NCBI GenBank assembly: GCA_029339505.1 | Contig: JAQISU010000057.1 | Coordinates: 9,454,001-9,518,000 of the forward strand | Origin: Unio delphinus | Lineage: Eukaryota; Mollusca; Bivalvia; Unionida; Unionidae | Direction: 5' to 3' | DNA: 64,000 bases | Shown: piece after piece, positions 1 through 15,000 of the stretch | Numbering within the stretch: the stretch's first letter is position 1 | How the letters are laid out: each line of letters begins with the position of its first letter | Program-made: the position numbers and the translations under genes | Notes under the pieces: model-generated | The model's input: the letters and a program-made list of their open reading frames with translations, nothing else | The model's database searches: none | Told to the model about the DNA's origin: nothing

Positions 1-3000
1 CATGTTGATACGATTTTAAAGAAGACCACTGTGTATTACAAATGATGTCAGCATAATCAGTAATGGCAGAGTTAACTATTTTCTATTTCATATATAAAGG
101 AAAAGACTTGTTTAAAAAGAAAAAAAGAGAATTTGGCAAGATTTAATAGAGCTTTCTCCAAGCTATCCTTTTATCTGCAAAGTTAACTTACCAATAGCCT
201 GTACTTGAAGTTTGATCATTTCCTCATTGTCCCCAGCTCCCAGGTAGACACGAAACTGCTCAATGATTTCATGGAAATAGGGCTGCATGTGTTCTTCAGC
301 AGCACTGGCTGAAACATAATTTCACTTTTGACTTCATTTCTCTAGCACTCAATTGATCAATAAATAGATTGACTGATTGTTATTGGAGGGCAGGTAGGCA
401 AGAGGGTGGTAGGTGTGCATTAAGTTTTTTTTTTTTTTTTTTACATGAGTATCTAAATATACAAATGAGTGTATCTCTATGTGCATGTGTGGGCATGTGT
501 CTACATATTAATTAATAAAGACAATTTTGTTAAAACTTTGGACAGAAGGATATACTTATTACTACAATGTTATATCTGTGAGTTCTTTTTAAATGTGTCA
601 CCAAAGAAAGACATCCTGACATCCTCTGGTTTAGTTTGATTTGGTGCTTTACAGCACAGAAACACAAGTTATTTAGTGCAAAGGCAATTGGAGTAATGTC
701 CCTTGCCCAAAGACACACCACAGAATTTCCTGGGAACAGATGAGGTTGTCCAGACTAGTTATGGAAAGGGAAGTCCTTCTTTCTCCCCATGTGGATGCTG
801 ATTTTCAGACAAATCTCGTACCTCAACAGACCAAAGTCATCAACTGGCCAACCATCCATGCATGGACAACCTGTGTACACAAGTAAAGTGGCATGCAAGT
901 CCCAAGAGACCTTTTGGTGCTACCACTTGCCCACACCTTGCACATTATAAACTTTGAAGAAGAAAAAAAAATGATCTAATTAAAAATTCTGAACCAGAAA
1001 AGGGTAGACAGTAATGAAGATGGATACACTTTAATGAAGTGCCAGCTGCTAAGTAAGACACAAAAATCATGTTAAAAAAAGAAAAGAACACAGAAAACAG
1101 TTAAAGACGCGACTGGGCAACTGACAGATACAAAAATATTGGTGAAATGCAAAACAAAAAAACTCAGAACCAAAAATGACAGTACATTTCATTGATTGAT
1201 GACTACACATGAAATATATCCATTGTCCAAGGAAAAAGAGGATGATATTCCATTTCTTAGCTATAACAAAAGAGTCAGACTGGGATCATATTCTTTTCAA
1301 CTACTTGCATGTAAAAATAATTAGCTTTAACATGGGACTACTGGAAAAGTAAAGTGATGCATTACTTCTTTTATATTTTTTAATTAGTTCTATTTTTCAA
1401 CATTTGTTTGTATTAACCTAACAGTTTTTGCTCCTATTGATAAATTTAATCCAAACTTGCAATATATTCATCCAGGATTATCGCAACATAGAGTTTGAGT
1501 TTCTTTAAGTTTAATATTTGACACAGCCTTGGAAAAATTTGAAGAAATTTTCTGAGGTCTGATACAAACACAGTATTAAATTGGCCTTGTGTTATAAACA
1601 AATACACGTAAACAGAACCAAGCATGTATCAGTTTAATTCTACAGTACCATTCTGTTACTAACCTGTGGCCCCGATGGCACTGATGACCAGTTCCTTCAA
1701 ATTTAAATTGGTTGCTGTTTTCAATACAGTCATGATATGTTCCATTAAGCTCGGGAGATAGGGGAGGATGTCTTTCTCTATAAGTAAAAATACAAATATG
1801 CAATAATTGTATTAAACATAGGATTACTTTACCTTTTTCCTTACTTAGAAGATTAATATTTTTCAATTTTGACCTCTAACCTCCTGACATATGAAAGCAT
1901 ACTTGCATGTCAAGTCACAAGGGACCATGCCTATTTGCAATGAAGAATGTACAATACGCCCCATTACTATCTGGTGCTCAAGGTGGCAGACAGGTACTAA
2001 AGCTTTTGAGTTTACATATAACTTACTTCACACCTTTGTCCATGTGGGTTCGAGTCTTGGAGTCGACTAACATGGGTAACTGAGAAAGCTTCACTTGCGT
2101 CAATGGCTCTTCTTGGGTTCTTCCTCTGCCAAATATACTGGTCACCATGACTTAAAATATTCCAGAGATAAAATATGCTCAGAGTTCTTAATTTTTCCAA
2201 CCATGTTGTGCTTTTTGCTACCAATGTGCTTCCTCAATTTGTCTCTGCCACCATGCCCAATGCTAACATCTGTGGCAAACTGTCCTCAATGAGCATGATG
2301 GGTATAGGTGTTGATGGCTGAATGCACGGCAAATGATTGGTATATTCCACTTTTTGTGCAATATATTTTTTTCCTAGTCTGAGTTCCATCTTTTACTTGC
2401 CATCCCATTTTTGATAATTGGACATTTATGTTGGGGTGTAAGGTCAGAGTCCATTCCCTATTGAAAAGTTGGAATTTGCCAATACCATTTGGTTTGGCAT
2501 GGTGTATCCGCTTACTTGCCAGCCCAGCAAACTTAAACCACCTTCAGCGAGATATACCTTCATGAAATCGATAGAAAAATGATTTATTATTTTCTCCGAA
2601 ATTGCGATCATTTGCTTGCAAACAAGCCAACTGTAGCATTCAGCTATAGTTCACTAATTTTGCCACCATTAGTACCGAACCATTTTGGCAACTGCAGATA
2701 TCACGACTAGTGCTTACCGAAAATCAGTTATAAAATATTTCAAAAAGTTGAGGAATTCATGAATTTTTTTCATGCAGTGTGAATCTGTGAGTCGCTGAAA
2801 ATGTTGTGAAATTCACACCAAAATCGTGAGGGTTGTACTAAAGACTGGTACTAAGGAATGATGTCAAGGCAATAACCCCTCATCCAGACTGGTATGGTCA
2901 GAATTGTAACCCGTTAGCACCCAATTGAGAGCTAAGTGAAAGATTAAGGTTAAATGTTGAGGAAACAAACGTTACTAGAACAAGTTAATCATGTTGTTTC

Positions 3001-6000
3001 AGATTTGGCTCAAACATTTGATAAGCTGTGATGTAATAAAGTTTAAAATGTAGAAATTTAACTTTATCTGTCAATAATAAGGCATTTACAGAATAACCAA
3101 AGCAAAATATGAAGTGTATATACATTTGTTTTAAAAAAAGGAGATAACTCTAAAAGCACTAAAATGACAAAGCCAAATCTTAAAATTCCTGTCTTGATAC
3201 AAAAACATGAAAATAATTTAGTTGTTTCTGGAAATATTAACCAATCAAATGTGCAATTGTGGGATGGACATACACAATTTGAAATACAAATGGGGACAAT
3301 GTAAAGTCCTGACTACATTTACTTACAGGACAAATTGTCTAGTCAGGATGCAAGTGAACTCAAAAAGTTTCATGATATTTCCAAGGAATCGGATCTTGGG
3401 TAGACTAGGGCCTGCAGAGTAAGCCCACAATCAATGCATTGCTGTAAAATGTGTGACATTGACCCCCAAAGGTCTAATTGCTGAAGAAGCATGTTGCAAA
3501 ATTAACCGACTTAGCAACATAATGACTCATCTTAATTGCTAAGTTACTGTCGTAGAGCCTAAAATCGATGGGTTTCATCTTTGCCCCAAACACAAGCTCC
3601 TTTACAAATTTTGGTAATTATAAATGGTGAAGGACTCAAGACAATTTGTGAAATAAAACAGGGAATGGAAGGCTGTATGAACAGATACCATAATATGACA
3701 TAACCCACAAACGCCTTCATAGAAATGAGTAAAAAAATAAAATACATAATCTGCTTTCTGTACCATATTTTGACATTGGCATTTTTGCTGACATTCTTGT
3801 CATGTACTATATACATGGACAACAACTTAATTATTACCAAGGTTTTGACAAAATGTCTCTAGTGCATAGTAGCTCCTGGTAAGACCTCGTGGGTTTTTAT
3901 CTGCCTCTTGACTGGCTCGGCCCAAGTATTGGAAGAGAAGAGGAAGAACTTGTGAGGCATATTTGCTGATTTTGGGCTGAAAGAAAAGCCAGAAATGTGT
4001 CCATAGAACATGGATATATTGAACAAGTGCTGCAAGCAGAAAAGAGTTAAAATACAGGCAGAATATATGGTTATTCAAAACAATTCATACTGCAAGAACA
4101 AAAACAAAGGGTGAAACGAAGCAAAAATGTCGTTGGAGCATGACAAGTGAATGATGCACATTTTCACGTGACATGAATAATATCAGCCAAATTTCAGGAC
4201 ATTTCATCAAAAGCTGCACATACAAGAATTATCACAAAAGATACCAACTGCATTATAGCATGAGGACAGCATGATATACTCATTTTCGTTTGACATTAGC
4301 AGTGACGGCCAAATTTCAGAGCAGTTGAACACGCAAATTTTTGACTGGACAAACATGAATCAGGTGGACAAACGCAACTCTGTACCTCTGGCCATATTCA
4401 TGACTGGAATACAAACATATACATTTACAACATTTATTCATATTAGAACAGCTGTCAAAGTACGTTTTCCATTATACCTGTGCCTCGATAACTTGCAGAC
4501 AATGGGGTCCACAAACATCGACCACACTATAAGCAAGGAAACAGTAAGGAAAGAGTGGGTTAATTTAATGTAGCTTATGTACGTTACATACACAATAACA
4601 TTTATAACAGCGTTCGATTGATCAGATAAAATGAGTTGACCCAACATACAACTGAGCCACTAGATTTTAAGTTTATAGGATTTTCGTTTTTTAATAGTTT
4701 TCAAAACACGGTCGACATTTAATTAGTTTATCAGAGAAACACTAGCAGACATATCTGCATTTTACGTTTAATTACAAGATATTGCATTTATGATGATTAC
4801 ACTTAAAAGGAACTAAATGATAGAACTAGAACACAAATTTCAACTGACCCAAAAAATTGAGTTTATTAATTAAAATACTGCCTTAACTCAGCATAAGTGA
4901 CATTTTCATTGACAGAAATTTCCTTACATATCGTTAACTGCGGTGTACTAGGAATGTTGTTTGGAAAGTTTCCATTACCAATATTGATCATGCTTTTCTT
5001 AAAGTTCAACAAATAGGGATCAATTTTGGGGGTATTTTCTCATGGTGTACTTTTTTTTTCTTGTTCTGCAATAACTGTTTGACTTTTACAATCTGAGATA
5101 TTTCATTTTATTCAATCTGACAAATTTAAAATCTAGTGAATTAAAAATTTTGTAGCTCAAACGTCTAACATTTTTAGACTAACAATAAATAGAGATATTA
5201 TTTACCAATAGTATTGCAGAGAAAGTTCATGACATAACAATGCTATTATTGGATATTGGAGACAATTATGTGATGTGTGTGTTGGGCAATTAGATTAAAA
5301 TTGGGTTCCGACATGCAACAATTAAGGTTCTTATTTAACCAACTCTAGTAATTCCGGGTCTAAACATTTTTAGTAACCTATCTGATAAAGCATTGCATTT
5401 CTTCTACATAACAGATAACTGCTGGAACAATATGTTCCAAATGAAGACCTTCATAGTTGTGAAAGGTGTCCTCTGTTAATTAGACTGACGAGTAGGAAGG
5501 CCCTTAAAACAATGTACTAAAGTCTTTGCAAGAATTTGTACTAAAAAAATCTTCAAAACCAGGATACTAGTTATTTTACCTGCAGATGCTCAGAAAACTG
5601 ACCCAGAGCAAATAGAGCCCCATTTCTGACTGAGGAATCTGGATCATTCAGGCCCTTACAAACACAGTCCAACATTGGCTCAAAGTACCTGGAAGATGTG
5701 AAAAGTATAGACACAAAATGTTATTTAAAATGTCTACATGAGTATAATTCTATTTTGCACAATTTGTCATAATTGAAATGAAACTCATCAAATATACAGA
5801 CAATACAGCAATTAAAAAAATACTTCAAAATCACACTCAGACCATGGGTGGCAGTCATTAGCATGCCAAACTTGCTACTGAAAGGCTACAGGTTCCAATC
5901 CAAACATTGGATCAACCTGGCTCAACTACTTTTGTGAGTATCTGACCAAGGTACTTTACTGCAATAAGGTCCCTCAGCCATAAAATACGAAACTGAAACC

Positions 6001-9000
6001 CAATATGTAATAAATATGAGTAGATTTATCATCTTGCATGTACAAACACTGGTGCAGCTCTAGTAATACGATTAGAAAATACACAAGACATTGACCACTG
6101 ACCTTTCAAGCATACTGTTTTTTATGTGCTAAATCTGATAACACTACAAGAAAGTAAATATATATGGTACTTTTACATATAATAAATTTCTTTTAAAAAA
6201 AAGCATAACAATGAATTTTGTGACCTTGACCTTTGGACACCTGGATCATCAAGGATGTACCATGTACATTGTTCAATCTAGTTGGAAGTTGAACATCTAT
6301 CCATAGATTTACTGTTTTTTTTAGCCCAAATAAATCCAAGCAAATGACCACTGGTCTTGATCTTTCACATTTTTACATCTGAAGCAAGAGCAATATTGAC
6401 ATCCCATTGAAACAATCCGTGCCTTGTCCAACGACTGATTAAAGGCTTTACAGAAACATGAAACATTGCCCTTCAAAACAAAACCCACAAAACAAACAAA
6501 AGCAGACAATGGATGGATGGAAACTGTGGCCATTATGTCTTGCCTTAGGTCATTATAAACTTTGATAGAGGTCAGTGATGTGTTAATATCTGTTTTCTTC
6601 TTTCAGCCACCATAACCAGTCTTAGACCTTTCAACTCCAAGTAAGCTAATTTATAATGATTTGTAGCGGCATATGATAGAACTACATTTATTGTTAGGAG
6701 GCCTGATATGCTCTACTTAATAATGGCAAATAAAAACAAAGAAAAGTAAATCTATGGCATTAATTTTTTTCCATGTGATAATTGTTGAGATGATGTCAGT
6801 TTTTCCCTAACTGAAAGCCAGCATGACTGATTTGACAGCAGTTTGTTTCCAAACTGAAAGCCAGCATGACTGATTTGACAACAGTTTTTTCCTAACTGAA
6901 AGCCAGTGTGACTGATTTGACAGTAGTTATTTTCCTAGTTGAAAGCCAGCATGACTGATTTGACAGCAGTTTTTTCTTAACTGAAAGCCATTGTTGCTAA
7001 TTTGACAGCAGTTTTTTTTCCTAAATGTAAGCCAGCATGGCTGATTTGACAGCAGTTTTTTTTACCTAGTTGAAAGCTAGCATGGCTGACATGACAGCAG
7101 TTTTTTTTTTACCTAGTTGAAAGCTAGCATGGTTGATTTGACCGGATTTTTTTTTCTCCAACTGAAAGCCATTGTGGCTGATTTGACAGCAATTTTCTCC
7201 TAACTGAAAGCCAGCATGGCTGATTTAACAGCAGTGTTTTACTAACTGAAAGCCAGCGTGGCTGATTTGACTGCAGTTTTTTTTCCTACTTGAATGCCAG
7301 TGTGGCTGATTTGACAGCAGTTTTATCCTAAATGAAAGCAAGCATAGCTGATTTGACTAGTTTTTTCCTAATGAAAGCCAGTGCGGCTGATTTTACAGCA
7401 GTTTTTTTTCTAAATAAAAGCCATCATGGCCGACGTTACAGTAGCTTTTTCCTAAATAAAACCAGGCATGACAGATTTATAGGTTTTATGTTAGCTGAAA
7501 ACCAGCATGGCTGATTGTAGAGCAGTTTTTTTATTGCTGAAAACCAGCAAGGCTGATTTCAGATATGCCAACCCTGACAAGTCTGTCTCAGTAAAAAAGT
7601 TGATTTTTTTCTGATAAGTTTGACCAGTTTTCAGTAAGGCATAAAGCGGGGAGGTGTGCTTTGATTGTGGTACTCTAAGGATGATCTGAACAGCTGTGTT
7701 TTGAACTTTTTGAAGTTTCTGGAGTAGATAATGTAATAGTGATTCCCTGAAATATTGTATAATACCATGATAGCATATCAGGACTGGTATAGTAAGCATC
7801 AAGGCATACATGCCAACCCCTGACGAGGTATTGGCGTAATCCAAGTGGTCAAAAAGCGGAATCCAGGCGGAAAAAGCGTAATCCACATATAACATGCTAA
7901 AATTTCAATAAACAACGATTATTTGCCCTGCTCATCCTTTACTGTTTCAAGTTTTCATATGTAGCACTTTTAGCTTTACACACATCGACTAGAAACCTTG
8001 TTAAGACGTTTAGCGCTAAATTTTTAAAAAATTTCGACGCGGCCGGAAATAGATGTCACGTGTTGCTGTACTTTTTTTTTTTGTTCTTAATATTTAGAGG
8101 ATTCTGTTATATTTTGTTTCGGGGGTTTTCGGTTGCCTTTTTCTAATTTATCTGGGAAATTTTTGAAAGGGGATATTTTTGCTCACATAAATGCATAGAG
8201 TAAAATAAAATATACTTTTTAAGCACTAAAATATATTTAGACTGGTGCTGCAAGAAATATGAATTAGAATATGGAATATGCGAGTAAATATTAAATTTGG
8301 AAAACCAGTCTGCTATCTCCTCACTATGCATATAAATAAATATAAATAGAATCGAGGTCAACAGTAGAACCAGGTTAGCTATAAATAGAACATGATACTA
8401 TTACGAAAGTCCACGGTCTAGCGTACTCTTATATTGTAGTTACGTAAAGCCGTCTTTTCTAAAATACGGTCTGTGGGATTAATGGAACTTTAATAATAAC
8501 GAGAAAACAAATAATTGATTTTTTTTGGGAGGTTGATATACTGAAAAAGCGTAATCCATATACGTTTAAGCGTAACGCGTAATTTAGTGACAAAAAGCGT
8601 AATGATTACGCCAAAAGCGTAATGGTTGGCATGTATGTCAAGGGCTGAAATGATAGCATATCAGGACTACTACAGTATCATGGGCTGAAACAACATTTTA
8701 TTGGGACTGCTGCAGTAAGCATCAAGGGCTGAAATGGTAGCATATCGGGACTACTCCAGTAAAATCGAACATCAGTTAAATCAAAGTCATAATGTAATGA
8801 CCATGTCAGATCAAGCTGTACAGTAATTTTTGATTTTAGAAAAGTGTACATCCATAACCACTTAGAAAATAATAGTCTTACTTGGCTGTAACATAATCAG
8901 CACAGCCCTCCACAACCACTGCCATAGCTATGTGGGCCGCCCTCCTAGGTCCTGGTCTCTCACTGGTCAATGCAGGTTCCACTAGCCTCATCTGTACCAA

Positions 9001-12000
9001 AATAATAACTTTAATATATAATAATGCTGCCTTAAAAATTCTTCTATTAGAAATCTTAGGTTACACAAAATTATGTTGTTGAAACCAAAATTGATCAAAT
9101 CATTTATAATTCAATTACAGGCTTTTATTGGTATTTCCAATTCACTCTTCATAAACCAAACTTTTTAAAGTCAATTTCCTTTATTCTGCTCACTTTGTAA
9201 ATAAAAGAAAATAAAAATACTTGCCACATAATGACAATTAAAAAATATGATCATTTTGCACAGTTCAAATGTCTGCCAAATATTAAAGGGGTTTGAACCA
9301 AAAGTGAGACCCAACATTTCAAACATTTATCCAAGTGCTTCCGTAATAACAAAACTTTTCAAAACCTGTATTATTTTACTTCTTTTAAAACAAAATCTAC
9401 AGTAAAGTGTTTCATCATAATACTTACCCAATCATATTGCATTTATGAGAACATCCATTACTTCCACCACACAAACATTAACATTATTGGCTTATTTAGT
9501 AAAACAAGAGTCTCCCTCTCTTTAAACCTGCTTTTTATTTAGCTACAAGGTTTAAAAAATTAAATATCAACTTAATTTAGGACATGGACATACAGATCAA
9601 CATGGTGACCAAAGCGATGGCAATGTCAAGTTTCTACATAACATTCCCCCTCTATTCACTATGATGATTTCCAATGTAGAAGGGTTATATTTCATACCCT
9701 ATTTGCATTTATTAAACAATACATCTTCCATCTTGGTCATGTGCTGGGACCATTTTTGTAATTTATGTTGTAACAATCATGTTTTCCAGAACTTTGCATC
9801 AAATTTTGGTTTCAAATGGGTCATGTATGCACATTTACTGTTTAAATTAAATATAAATTGTTCTTTTACAATATAACACTAATTTTCATAACCACAGCCT
9901 ACTCATTTTTGATTTTTGAATGCTCTACACCTTAACTGTCACCAAGAAACTTTCAATGAAAAGTATCTATCACTTTGGACTTTAATAATGGTGGCCATGT
10001 ACAAAACTTGGGCCAAAACAAGAGCGTGTCAAGTGGAATTATTACAATCACGGGTAGTATACTGGATCACACCTTCGAGTCCAAAGATGTCTATTTACTT
10101 CAACACTGATTTTGCCGTATGCAACTATCAGGGCATCTAAATAATGACTTTCCAAAGAATATGTTTGTTTGTTTACTTGAATTTTAACGGCGCGCCAGCA
10201 CTTTTAGGCTATTTAGCGCCATACAATACGTTACATGTTCAAAAACAAGAAAGGTTTAACATCGACCAGCGATATATATAAAAAAAACAATAGTTAAATA
10301 TAAAATGGTAAGATGTTGGTAACAGGAAAATATGAAGCTTCCCAATCAACGGGAGATGTAAATGGTGTTATGTTGATGATAAGATGTTGTAAATAAAAGG
10401 TGATATTTGCATTAGATAAAAATATTCTACGTGATGGTACACAAGTTATAGTTTAAAATAGAGATTTACTTCCTTTAGGAAATCTAAAATACAAGTGGTT
10501 TGTATTGTATCAAAAAGTTCCTTCATGTCATGTACATTATAGTATTTAACACGCGTAGGTTGCAGGTCGGAACACTCGGTCATAAAGTGTTTAACAGTGA
10601 ATGGCTCATTGCAAGAAAAGCACTCTGGTGGATCTTCACCTTTTAGTATGTGGGAGTGGGTAATGTATGTATGACCGATTCTGATTCTTGCAATGACAAC
10701 CTCCTCCCTGCGGATAGTTCTATAGGAAGGAGTCCATTCTCACAGGGTTGGTTTGATGGCATGAAGTTTGTTATTGACTGCATCATCCCATGACGCCTGC
10801 CACTTCTGACGTAGGTACTTTTTGATACAAGGTTTAAAATCAGTAAAAGGTAATTTAAAATCCGATGGTTCTTGGGATAGAGCCATCTTAGCAGCCCGGT
10901 CTGCTTCTTCATTACCTTTAATACCAATATGGCTAGGTAGCCAACAGTATACTATGTTGTAGGACTTACTAAGCTCAGAGTTTTTGACGAGAATATCGAC
11001 TAGTAATGGATTATCCAGTTTTCTATGGTGTAGCGACTGAAGTACTGACAGAGAGTCACAGAAAATAATGCTATTTAAAATGCGCTTTTGTTCAATAAAT
11101 TTCAGAGCAAGATCTATTGCTCTGATTTCCGCTGAAAATATGGACGCATCGTTTGGCAAGCGCACTTTGGTTATGTGCTTGCCACTAACAAAGGCTGCAG
11201 CAGCCTTGTCATCATTTTTTGATCCATCAGTAAAAATTTTTGTGTAGTTTTTAAAATCGTTGAGGAGTTCATGATAAGAGTTCTGGAAAACGGCAGGATT
11301 CGTCTCAGATTTTCTCCTATCGTGCAACGTAAAAATCACTTTGGGTTGCTTAAGGAGCCAAGGTGGTGTTTCCGAGACAAACATATTCTGAACTGTAGGG
11401 AGATTAATTTTGATAGTGTCAAAACTGGATGATATTCTGATGCCAAATGAAGGTATGGCATTTGGTTTGTTTTCGTACAAAGTTTTGTATTTTGGTTGAA
11501 AAACAGCTGAAAAAGCAGGGTTCAGAGGATTTGATCTTAACCTAAGAGCGTACTGTATAGAAAGCATTTCTCTGCGGTGCGATAAGGGTGGTTCATTCGC
11601 TTCCGCGAGAAGGCTTTCGCATGGAGATGTCTTGAATGCTCCTAGAGCAAGTCTTATTCCCTGATGATGAATTGGGTCAAGCATTTTCAAATAAGACTTC
11701 CTAGCTGAACCATAAACAATGCATCCATAGTCTAGTATAGAACGGATAAATGTTCTATACAAATTGAGGAGGACTTTTTTATCAGCACCCCAGTCAGTGT
11801 GCGCAATTACTTTTAGTAAATTTAAAGCGTTTAAGCATTTAGCTTTTAAATTCTTGATGTGTGGTATAAAAGTCAGTTTTCTGTCGAAGATAATACCCAA
11901 AAACTTCGTTTCCTCAACAACTGGAATAAGTGTTCCGTCCAGCGTGAGTTTAGGGTCATCATGATGTCTTCGCAATTGACAGAAATGCATGCATACTGTT

Positions 12001-15000
12001 TTCGATTTAGAGAATTTAAAACCATTATTACTGGCCCAATGGTGGATCTTATTGATATTTTGTTGAAGTTGTCTTTCAATTGTATGCATGTGCTTTGATC
12101 GATAACAAATTAAAAAATCGTCTACATATAAAGAGCAGTCCACACCGGGAGTTAAGCACTTAGTGATGCTATTGATTTTGATATTAAATAGCGTCACAGA
12201 TAAAATACTGCCCTGGGGCACACCCATCTCTTGCTGGTGCATATCGGAGATGGTAGCGCCCACGCGTACTTTGAATTCTCTGTCGGAAAGAAAACTGGAG
12301 ATGAAAGCGGGCAGACGGCCTTTTAGACCTAGATCGTGCAGGTCATTTAGTATCCCGTACTTCCATGTTGTATCATAGGCCTTTTCTAAATCAAAGAAGA
12401 CCGCTACTAAATGTTCCTTCTTGATAAATGCATCGCGAATAAATGTTTCCAGTCTAACCAGATGATCGTTAGTACTACGACCAGAACGGAAGCCACTTTG
12501 GAAAGGAGAAATTAAATTATTACTTTCCAAGTACCATACAAGCCGAGAATTAATCATTCATTCCATTGTTTTGCATATGCAGCTTGTCAATGCAATAGGC
12601 CGATAGCTGTTAGGATCTTCGTTATCTTTGTCTGGTTTGGGAATCGGTATCACTGTTGCTTCTTTCCAGCTCTTAGGTACATTACCAGCAATCCATAAAT
12701 CATTAAAGATTTTAAGAAGCAATGTCAGAGAAGATTCTGGGAGGTGTTTCAAGAACTGGTAATGTACTTCGTCAGGCCCAGCGGATGTATCATGGGCCTT
12801 GTCTAATGCCTCCCTAAGCTCCAATAAAGAAAACAGCTGGTTATAATTTTCAGTGTTGTTCGATGTAAATTTTAAACGCGACTTTTCTTTTTGAGATTTT
12901 AATCTTCTAAAGGCATCTGAATAATTAGATGATGATGAGTTTTTCGAAAAACTATCGGCAAGAATATTTGTTATGTCACGTTTCGAACTGAAATTGATAT
13001 TGTTTATTTTTAGGTGTCGAATAGAATTGTGTTTCCTTTTTCCATTTATTTTCCGAATAGTATCCCAAACTTGTTTCATTGAGGAACGAGAGTTTAAAGA
13101 AGAAATATATTTCTTCCAGGATGCACGCTTACATTCTTTGATTGTGCGTCGAGTTTTAGCCCGGGCAATACGATATTTATTTAAATTTTCGGGCGTTGGA
13201 CGAGTGTTGAATGTTTTTAATGCTTCTCGGCGTTGTCTAATGGCTTCTTTGCATTCCTTGGTTACCCAAGGTTTTTGCGATCTCTTACTGTTCGTTGAGG
13301 ACTTGGGAATGGATTCATCTGCAATTGAAATTAGAACGGAGGTAAAATGCTGTATAGGATTAACAGCGTTGAATACTGTATCATTATTTAGTCTAGTTTT
13401 ACATAATGCTTCAAACATAGCCCAATCGGCCTTCTTTATATTCCATTGTGGAATTGTATCATCAATTTTAGTGTTATTTTCAAGAGTGATTGGAAAGTGA
13501 TCACTGCTGTGAAGGTCATCAGCGACCTTCCATTCATAGTCCAAAAGCAGTGAGGGAGAGCAAATTGTCAAATCTATGCATGTGTACGTACCCGTTCCTG
13601 GGTGTAAATATGTTGATGAATTAGTGTTATATAGACACAGATCGTGTCTAGAAATGAAATCTTCTATTTTATGGCCTCTGTCGTTTATGTGATTTGATCC
13701 CCATAAAATGTTATGGGCATTAAAATCCCCGAGTAAAACGAAGGGCGCGGGAAGCTGTTCAACAAGATTGTCTAATTCCTTTTGTACTAGGTTGGTGTTT
13801 GGTGGTAAGTAAATGGAACAAAAAGTAATCACTCGATGTAGAGTGACACTTACAGCAATGGCTTGTAAATTTGTGTTTAAAGGAACGACTCTGTGAGGGG
13901 CTCTATTGTTCACAGCAATAGAGACTCCTCCTGAGGCCCTGTCTGCGTTTTGAAAGTACGCATTAAACAGGGAAAAGTTTTTTAAAGTAATTTTATCTGT
14001 CTCTTTCAGGAATGTTTCCTGTAAACATAGTACAGCAGGATCGTGTTCATTTAAAAGCAGAAGAATATCATTGTAGTTTGTTTTAAGTCCTCGACAGTTC
14101 CATTGTATGATGGTGTTCTTCATTCTAATGTTATGCTGGAGATTCTGGAACTAGGTTAGACTATTCGCGGTGGAAGCATGTGTTGTTATTTGTCTGGAGA
14201 AAGTACGGGAGTATATTTAGTTTTATTAGGTTTGGAGCTACTTTGAGTACACGGAGCAGTTTCTTCTGCATCCATGCTCTCAAAGTCTCCAAACCTGTTG
14301 TACAGTTTAATGGGGTCATCTGACCCCTTTTGCTGTTTATTTGTTTGTGCTTTGTGTTTCTGTCTTGGTGATTTTGGTGGTGGATTGTTATTAGTTGTTG
14401 TCTGAGTTGATGTTGTGCTTTTCTGTGGCTTATAATTAGGGATGTTGGCACATGTGGTTGAATCGGGCTGATCCGTCTGTGTTTGGGCGTCCTTCGTGCT
14501 TTTTGGATTGTGCTTTACGACTGTGGAGAAGGATGGGCCAGGAAGGGATGTTTTTGCCTGGACAAGCTTTCTGGCCTCTGGGTAGGGAATGTTCGAAGTA
14601 AACTTTACCCTCTGAATTTCCTTCTCCTGTTTCCATGTATCACAATCTTTGGAACTGGCGTGATGTTCCTTGCCACAGTTGACACAATGCGGAGTTGCTC
14701 TACAATCAGCTTCCTGATGAGAGTGTTCTCCGCATCGGCCACATACCTTGGCTCTGGAACATCGATCTTCGTGATGGCCGTATTTTTGACACTTATAGCA
14801 TCGAAGGGGGTTTGGAATGTAGATCTCGACCTTTACTTGTAAAAACCCAACCTTGACCACTTTGGGCACTGTCGGTTTATTAAAGGTGAGTACAAATGTA
14901 TTGGTGTCCTGCAGGGCGTTATTACGTTTAATACGTATTCTTCGCACTGCAGTGACACCTTCATGTTTCATCCCTTCGATGATATCTGCGTCGGTGACTC

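Noticed and set aside
12973..13500. 175-codon plus-strand open frame
   Set aside because: It is antisense to the LINE ORF2 endonuclease/linker region, which has clear domain motifs. The composition is low-information and no family is suggested.
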